A stretch of 64,000 nucleotides of DNA, from assembly GCA_963930655.1 (NCBI GenBank), contig OZ005619.1, positions 3,454,501 to 3,518,500 of the forward strand. Direction: 5' to 3'. This document shows positions 56,735 to 64,000 of the stretch, in pieces (within the stretch, counting starts at the first letter, position 1; each line of letters starts with the position of its first letter). Below the pieces are notes generated by a model. The model saw only the letters and a program-made list of their open reading frames with translations. It made no database searches and was not told the origin of the DNA. This stretch comes from Myrica gale (Eukaryota > Streptophyta > Magnoliopsida > Fagales > Myricaceae). Both the position numbers and the translations under genes were made by a program.

Positions 56735-59700
56735 TCAAGTTACCACATCCCCTGCAAATAGAAGGTCACAAATCTTTTCCTCTAGAGGGAGGGATGCCCG
56801 AGTATGTCTGTTTAACTGCAGCCTCTTCTTTTCCTTCCTGTAGACCTCTGCTTCAGAAATTCTACCACTGTTTTCAAGACCAGCTAAAAGGATTTGTATG
56901 TGCCTAATGCAGGATAAATTCCTTTCTCTAGCATGGTTTTGAATATTTCAAGTCCACTGTCGGCATTGCCAACAGTGAAATAAACACCAACCAAAGCAGT
57001 GAAAGTAGCTGTGCTTTTATGATCATCAGGCAATAGATCAACTATGTTTGCAGCATAACCAGGCCTTCTAGCACAACCGAACTTGTAGATTAAAAGTGCA
57101 CTTAGATACGTTCCAGGAGATTGTCCAGCTCCAATCATAGCCTCAAAAATCTGCACCACCTTTGAAAATAAATTTGATCTGATCAAGATGCCTATCAAGG
57201 AAACATAGGCATTTCTCTCAATAGTTATGCCCATCCTTATGAAGGCCAATAAAGCACCAGTTCGTCTGCTACGATCACAATTTGCCTCAACTATGATTGA
57301 GATGATCGCATTATCCACTTGTATGTTCTTATCGATCATCCCATTAAGCAGGCGGTCAATTGCAACAAGATTTCTCTTTTTCAAGAAAATCAGAAGAAGC
57401 CCTCTGTCTATTCTAAAAGGAAAATCAGCACCCATTAGACTAAATTCACCCGCCTCATCCTTGCTGTCATCTTCTATAGAAAAATGCGGATTAACTTGCT
57501 CAAGAAGGGCAATACTCTCACCAGCAGTTTTTAAGGATTTGAGTGCTTCCAAAAATACAGGGTAACGAAGAACAAGGTGGCTTTCTTTCATGTACTGAAG
57601 GATTGCAGTTAAAGCTTTTGCCTCCCCCGCTTTGGAGCATTTCTCAATCAATATATTACATGCAGCTTTGTCAGGTTGTACCCCAGCTTCTTGCATTTTA
57701 TTAAAAATCTCAAGAGCTTCATCATATTTTCCTGAAACCATTACAATAGGGTATAACTATCCTCAGAAGTTGTGTTGAAATCAGAAACGTTATGTATCTG
57801 ATGCTTCTAATGAAGATAGCACAAAGTTTTGTGGTAAAAATCGCATGACCTTTCAGAAGTGCTAGAAGAATATCCAACATCGATTTCGTCATTGATTATA
57901 TGTGCCACAGAACATCTGACCTTATTTCATTGGATCAATGTGAGTTGTCAAACTAAAGACTTAAAGATTAATTCGCTAAACAAATGAGTTCAGAATTCAA
58001 TGAAAACAAGTATTGACAACATTTACCTATGGCCTTATGGCTATAAGAAAGTGAAAACTGCTTTATCAAATAGCAAATAAAAACTACAAAATAAGGGCTG
58101 ATAATGGCAACATGAAAAATACAAGAGAAACACACTATAAATGCCGATGCTATCTTTTAAACTGAAAGCATGAAAATTTGTTTGGACGATGGATTTGAGG
58201 ATAAGTTTTTGAGAGATTTGATACCATGTAACTGAGTCGAAGCATAGTAACCCATGCATGTCAGAACAACATAGAGTGTCTGGTTTCAGTAAATGAATGT
58301 CAACAAATACTCTCCAATATGCAATAGATCAACACCTATCAATAGAAATAGGGGGTGGCAGCACATACTGTATATAAACAGACTGGGAAACAGAGAGATA
58401 AGCAATCCAAGTACAGAATATGCCTTCATTTGAGATTGTTTGGAGCAGAATGTCCATTAAATATGTTCCCCATGTCTATTATAATAGAGAAACTAGAGGA
58501 TCAAAGAAATGAAAAAAATATAACCATATATGAAGCAATAACACATCAGTGCAGTTGCAATGAGAAGCATGATACTGGATAGCAACTTCCTACATAGCAC
58601 AAGAAAGTAGACCCAGGAAGCATTTGCCCTAGAAACTAAGGAAAGAACCAAATAAATGGATAAGGCATGTCCAGAACATCAGAATTTTTTCATGAAGTAT
58701 GTCAATAAGGTTCAGTGAGCACTCCATTGACTAGAGATATAAGGTGATAGTCATGGATCACGCTCCACTATATACCTGGCATCACATCCTTAAAAGGCCT
58801 AATAGCACAGTTCCTACTTAGTCTTTGTGTCAGTTATTAAACATAAAGAAGAAAATTACATGGACTTCATGAATGGATATATTAAAATAGCCATAGCTGA
58901 AATAGCAACATAAACTTTACTCTTTTTTGGACAATGGCTCATGATCATTAACAAATAGCAAGTTTCACAAACTTCAAAGGAGAAAATAAGATGGTTCCGT
59001 AAAAATGTCCACTTAAGAAATCGCTGCAACAAGACCTCTACCGAATGGAAATAGGACTCTTGGATCACACCAAATATCACGGGCCCAAAAAGCACTAAAT
59101 TTTAAGATACATACTCTTGATATTTTCTATTGGTCCTAGACAAGGGTCAGCGCTCAAAATGTTCACCCTAAGTATTCTTTTGGTTTTTTTAGAGCTAATT
59201 AGCATTAGTGACCTGTAACTTCATGACAAGAATAAATACCAAACGACTGCAATTGTACTACTACAGCAGAGTAGATATCACAAACAAGTATTTTCAGGAT
59301 AAAATAAACCTTGAAACATTCAAAAGAATGGTCTATTACAACTCTAAGCATCTATATAGCTGGGAGAATTGAATCGACTTACAACCCATTCTCACAAATA
59401 ATCTCTGAAAGTCTAAAGCATTAATGTCTTCCTCATCTACGTTGTGACAAACAAGGAATTTATTGGGAAATAGATAGGGACAACCTTATTGATTACTAGC
59501 AAAATTGGCCCTCAGCGTGGTCACAAAAAGCCTTTGCCCCATGCTAATGTGTAGTGAGTTTGATTTACGATGCTGACAAGGTGCTGATAGTTTTTAACAT
59601 GGAATCACAGCCAACAGGCCTAGGGGTTTAATTTTATTGGATGGGCATCTCGAAATTTATTGATGACCCCCTTTTGGCTTTTGGTAGCCTGAACTATGCA

Positions 59701-60660
59701 CATAGGAGAAACAGTTGATTTTCTTAATAAGATACACGCAGAGCAACGAACAGCAGGATCATTGGCCAATAGTGATCTAGAACTCTATATTTATAACCAC
59801 CAAATATAGCAAGCACATATTGAACAGCCACCAACTTAGACAATTTCACAAACAACAAAAGGGCACAGACATACATGTACTGCACTCACCAGAACCGACG
59901 AGATGCTTCATTAAGACATTGTAAGTGTGACAAGTTGGAGAATACCCAGATCGAAGCATCTCCTTGTAAATGTCAGAAGCCTCCTTTGCTCTTCCATTAT
60001 CAAACAGAATCTTCATATAGGCAGTATACGAAACAACGGTGGGAGAGCTGCCACTATCCTTCATTTCTTCCCACACCTTCATTGCCTCATCAACATTCCC
60101 AGAACTAGAAAGCCAATGCATTAGCGAAGTGTATGCCGCAGCATCAGTCTTCAACCTCTTCTCCTGCATCTGCTTGAAAACATACTTCATCGACGAAATC
60201 CTCCCAGCTTCTCCAAAAATATCCAGCATCTCGTCGTGTAAGTAAACTGGTCGTGCTTGAACCCTTTCAGACTTGAAACCCAATTGAAAAACAACCAAGC
60301 CTTCTCCATTGGTGGATGGGTTTTAAGAACTTTATTGACGGTGTAAGAATCCTATCTGATACAGAGCCTCTCTAGCTCTTCTTCAGCAGAATCCCAGGAG
60401 GAATACTTAAGGAGTTCGTAAATTTTTCCCACAGTATCCCTCATATACACATTGGGTTCAGTATCTTCCTTCTCAACTGATTTGACACGTTTCTTCATCT
60501 TTCTCTGGTTGAAATCGATGTGTCTCTTTTGTTTATGTTGGTGAAGGGAATGCACGCGTTTAATTGAGCTCTTCCAATAACGAAAAGGCTGAATAGCATT
60601 GATAGCCCAAAAGAAAGCAAATTTTGGGAGAAATCCATGGGTATCACACGCGATGCGCAT
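56735..60660 (-). pseudogene. P-class PPR gene (At2g01390-like) with a stop and two frameshifts
   Basis: Two coding exons (about 60660-59890 and 57731-56735) flank a ~2.16-kb GT-AG intron. Pentatricopeptide repeats of 35 residues are plain, for example DAAAYTSLMHWLSSSGNVDE, VVSYTAYMKILFDNG and CHTYNVLMKHLVGSG continuing over the intron into GKYDEALEIFNKMQEAGVQPD. Such proteins bind organelle RNA, and the nearest relative I recall is At2g01390. Three lesions are visible. A TAG at 60354-60352 stands where relatives have Trp (before DSYTVNKVLK). An extra two bases near 60230 shift the frame just before MLDIFGEAG. One lost base near 56890 ends the protein at TYKSF instead of continuing for about 50 codons through GLENSGRISEAEVYRKEKKR to a TGA at 56737-56735. 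A non-functional copy, unless the differences are assembly errors. The first ATG is uncertain; 60660 is one choice. Confidence 0.85.
57735..59889 (-). other. Large intron of the PPR gene
   Basis: Donor ctg|gtgagt (59889) and acceptor ggtttcag (ending 57732) bracket about 2.16 kb without coding content or clear transposon ends. The exons join in frame across it. Confidence 0.7.
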
Positions 60661-61310
60661 GGATATCACTGAAAGCTCTTCACAGTGAGTGTTGCTACCA
60701 TGACTAAGCAAGCACCAGCCGCGACAACGTTTAGATCCAGCAACCTGTGCAAAACAAGGGAAATCTTAAGTGACAAGCACACTTACACAAAGACGTACAA
60801 TAAGTACAAATAAATTTTGAGCGAAGAAGTGAACCTCCAACCCCTCTCTCCAGATAAATAATGAGTCTGATTCAGCGCGATTCGGATTCAAGATGCATAA
60901 GTTTACAGTACTTTCTCATCCCAAGTCTTTCTTGACCACAGATTGTCTGTGCAGGGATTAAAATTGTCCCCAATTGATAAGGAGAATTAAAGGAATATAA
61001 ACCATTACACCGGCCCCATGATCATAAACTACTAAAACTTCAAAAAGAAACCTACAAAGTTGCTAGATAATTAAACATATTTCCTGTTTTTCTAATAAAA
61101 AAACATTAGAGATAATCTTCATTTGTTCACAGAAAATTAGTCTGGGGTGAATTTGATATACTCAAGAGTGGATGAATTTGGGGGCTAGAAAGTGAATGCG
61201 TTAAGCATGATCTAACCATATAAGAATCAAATTATGGTGACTATTGTACAATCAGTCAGAAAAATGCTTTTGGGAAGGACTGCAACATTATAAGTATTTG
61301 GGAAATAGTT
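60661..61310. other. 5' flank of the PPR gene
   Basis: The reading frame of the PPR gene stays open back to about 60756, where tttgcacag could be an acceptor for an upstream leader exon. Otherwise nothing was recognised. Confidence 0.4.
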
Positions 61311-61317
61311 TTTTTAA

Positions 61318-61845
61318 GGGTTAATTACAAAAACCTTCCACGAACTTATATCTCAATCTCAAATACTTCCATAAACTCGAACTCGTTGCAACTCGTCCCT
61401 GCAAACTATAATTTTCTTTGCGATTTCATGCCTCAGCCTACTGAAGTTGTTATATTGAACGGTTTTTGTTCCACTTAAACAACACGTGACATTCTCCTTA
61501 CTTGAAAAGACGAATTTGACCAGCTTGATTCTAAGCGAGTTATCTTTTTTTATTTTAATAAAAAAAAATCAACTAACTACGTATTATTTTTTGGCTCTAC
61601 AAATTGCTAAAAGCATTGTAGAAGTTTAGGAAGGACTCAAACGAGGGTAAATTCATCTTTTCAAGTAAGGAGAAGGTCATGTGTCGTTTAAGTGGGACAA
61701 AAATCGTTCGATATAACTTCAGTAGGTTGATGGATGAAATCGCAATAAAAAGTATAGTTTGTGGAGGCGACCTGCAACGAGTTCAAGTTTATGATGGTAT
61801 TTGAGATTGAGGTATAAATTCGTGGAGATTTTTATAATTAACCTG
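61318..61845. repeat. Large foldback element, ~200-bp arms
   Basis: The ends gggttaattacaaaaacctt and tttttataattaacct are inverted repeats. Internally, tctcaatctcaaatacttcc faces gtatttgagattgaggtata, and cattctccttacttgaaaag faces cttttcaagtaaggagaagg. The loop lies near 61530-61630. It resembles the other foldbacks in this window in design but not in sequence. Confidence 0.78.
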
Positions 61846-61849
61846 TTTT

Positions 61850-64000
61850 TAAATAAAACTGATATTATTTATTGAATAATATCATAACAAGTTGTGATAG
61901 GTAGGGAATCGGAGTCCTCATAAAATTTGGGGACAAGACAGTGTCACTCAATTTTATTATTCTGAGATTTTTCTGCCAATTGTCTGGAAAAGACAATCTT
62001 TTTCTTTTTCTTTTTCTTTTCCTTGACAGAAGGAAAACAGTATTTTTGTATATAATATTACACATAAATATAAAAGAAAATTCAGCAACTGGAATATATG
62101 GACAAAATACGAAAATTACGTACAGTGGGCCTATTCATTTTTGAACAGACCAGCTAACCCATACCCAAAATTAGGTCGAACACCTCCAACAGAGAAGACA
62201 AAAGAAACATATATATAATTATGTGCATGCATGGGTGGTACTGGTGGTGACAAGTTGGTGGTGCCGTACGTATTGGTAGCCTGCAACTTTCGATCAACCA
62301 GTTACAAATTAATGCTAAATAATTCACTCCAGGTGAGAAAGAAACTGGGTAGGAATATTTAGCTATTTTTGAGTAATTTAAGACAAATCAGATCCAAATA
62401 AACGAGCTCTGGCCCTGAGCTAATTTGATATTAATTAAATTTCATCTGAAATTACGATCATAAATTTTGGAACTTGTTCTTCTTCACAAGACGTCCGTGG
62501 TTTTGTTCATCATGATCGAATTCATCATATGTTGATAATATAATGAATTAAGGATCAAGTGCGTGATCTGTTTTCGTACTAAAGTTTGATGCTTAGTTTT
62601 AGGTTCAGGTTCATAATTCCTATGTTGATCTTCTCGATTCGGGTTTATTCAATCAATTAAATATTTGAATTGTTTTCAATTTGTTGTTCTAATTTTGTCT
62701 AAATCTATAAATATAAAAAAAAACTCCGAGCCCCTTTATAAAATAAAATTATGTTCCAAGAGTTGCAACCTAAAATGAATTCCATAAGTTTTATGCTATA
62801 TTAATTATTATTCTTTGGCAATGCCTAATACATGCATAAATACATAAAGTACTCCTAAATTAAAAGATTATTTTGGGAGGGGGAAATTAGGGAAAAACTT
62901 ATTTCTCTTGGGAGGAAGGGAAGAAGCTGTATATATATGCATTCTTCAATTTATTTCCTTAACGCTTCCTTGCTATAATCTATAACCCATCAGTTTTTCA
63001 TTAATATTATACATCTTTTCTTTCAACTTCACGCTCTGACGAGGAATGTGTAGCTACTTTCCGGCCGCCAGCTATATCCAGGGATGGAAATCCGCCGTAT
63101 GCACCAGGCGAAAGCATGTTGACCACAGAAAATACACGATTCTCGAATATAAAGGCTATCAATTACAAGAGGTCAAACAATTCGGTTCCTAAGCTAGATA
63201 GAAATGTGGGTGGAGCTAGCCATGACTCACGGCCGGCAGCTGCAGTCAATATTCCTATATATTCTGTTGTACGTTTAGATCTTTCGCGCCCTGCAGCCTT
63301 TGCTCGAAAGTATTGGAAATCTAGGCTACAATATATAGCCATGGAGACAATATTCCTCTAGGGTACTGCAAAACTTGACGGCCAATATTGGATCAGAAAA
63401 TCAAAATATCTCCACAAACGCCTGCTTAATGACCTGCATATAATGCAGATCATTCATGGTGCAGTCCATAATATTGCTATTGGTGAGGACCACAACAGGA
63501 ATCTAAAGGATGTGTGAAGCCCAGCTACGAGCAGGATGATTAATTATTGTTGCTTTTCTCTATATTCTATTAATGACTTCTCTAATATATAGAGTGTTTC
63601 CCAATTGAATGTGAATACAACGTAAGTTCCTCCATGGCATGAGCTCTCCTCTTTCCTCTGTTATTCACTGTTTCATTGAATTTGCAGTTGCAATTTCTTA
63701 CAGCATAACCAGCTGTGGACCAAGAAAATAATCATTGGCACTAATACCATGGATATTATTTTTCTCTTGGCGTCTATATATCTTTGATTTGCAAGGATTG
63801 ACCATTAACATCAGTGTCTTTTTATATTATGTTTTGAAAGAGGAGAGAGATGCTTTCCGTACTAATTAGCATGATAGATTTCTTTCACACAGTTTGTCTT
63901 CATAAAAAGATTTCAAAGGCACAGGCGTAGAGTACCTGCTGGCTTCAGTGTACAGTTCTTTCTAGGCCCTCTATCCAACAAAGATATAATTAAACAATTA
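61850..64000. other. Intergenic to window end, no gene recognised
   Basis: Contains a ctttttctttttc run near 61997 and an 81-codon open run at 63116-63361 that matches nothing I know. It could be promoter sequence for a gene beyond the window. Confidence 0.45.

Noticed and set aside
1-64000. CRISPR arrays, bacterial operons, riboswitches
   Set aside because: None seen. The spliced plant genes and plant transposons rule out a prokaryotic context.

Overview
This window is nuclear DNA from a flowering plant, almost certainly a eudicot. The genes carry many GT-AG introns, the intergenic DNA is AT-rich and full of small transposon remnants, and the proteins are plant families (PIN auxin carrier, CAR C2 protein, tandem-domain phosphoethanolamine methyltransferase, P-class PPR protein). 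I cannot name the species.

Left part (1-13 kb). The first 5 kb is gene-free and holds tandem repeats and gypsy-type retroelement debris. At 5229-6631 lies a complete non-autonomous Mutator-like element. It has ~122-bp terminal inverted repeats and a perfect 9-bp target duplication, and it carries a captured, frameshifted glutaredoxin-family gene (a Pack-MULE). It sits in the 5' flank of an intact three-exon CAR-type C2-domain gene (7093-10259). An orphan RNase H domain from a LINE-like element follows.

Middle (13-43.7 kb). The only gene recognised is an intact six-exon PIN1-type auxin efflux carrier (20619-23643, 604 aa). It is surrounded by repeats: paired MITE families, a hAT element with an 8-bp target duplication, a 494-bp retroposon with a 14-bp target duplication, several long foldback elements, three copies of an element built from GGACCGGTCC-like words, and two related LTR remnants.

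Right part (43.7-64 kb). An intact 12-exon phosphoethanolamine N-methyltransferase gene (44013-49357, 491 aa) has a 25-codon upstream ORF in its leader, as known for XPL1/NMT1-type genes. Three genes follow on the minus strand, and all are damaged in this sequence: an EamA transporter gene with one in-frame stop, a 5'-truncated beta-tubulin pseudogene with three frameshifts, and a PPR gene (At2g01390-like) with one stop and two frameshifts. The last 3 kb shows a foldback repeat and no recognisable gene.

The genes do not form a pathway. The main biological themes are promoter remodelling by a gene-carrying transposon, translational control by a peptide uORF, and a run of decaying genes. Exon borders were assigned by hand from splice signals, reading-frame continuity and family similarity. 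No database search was run.
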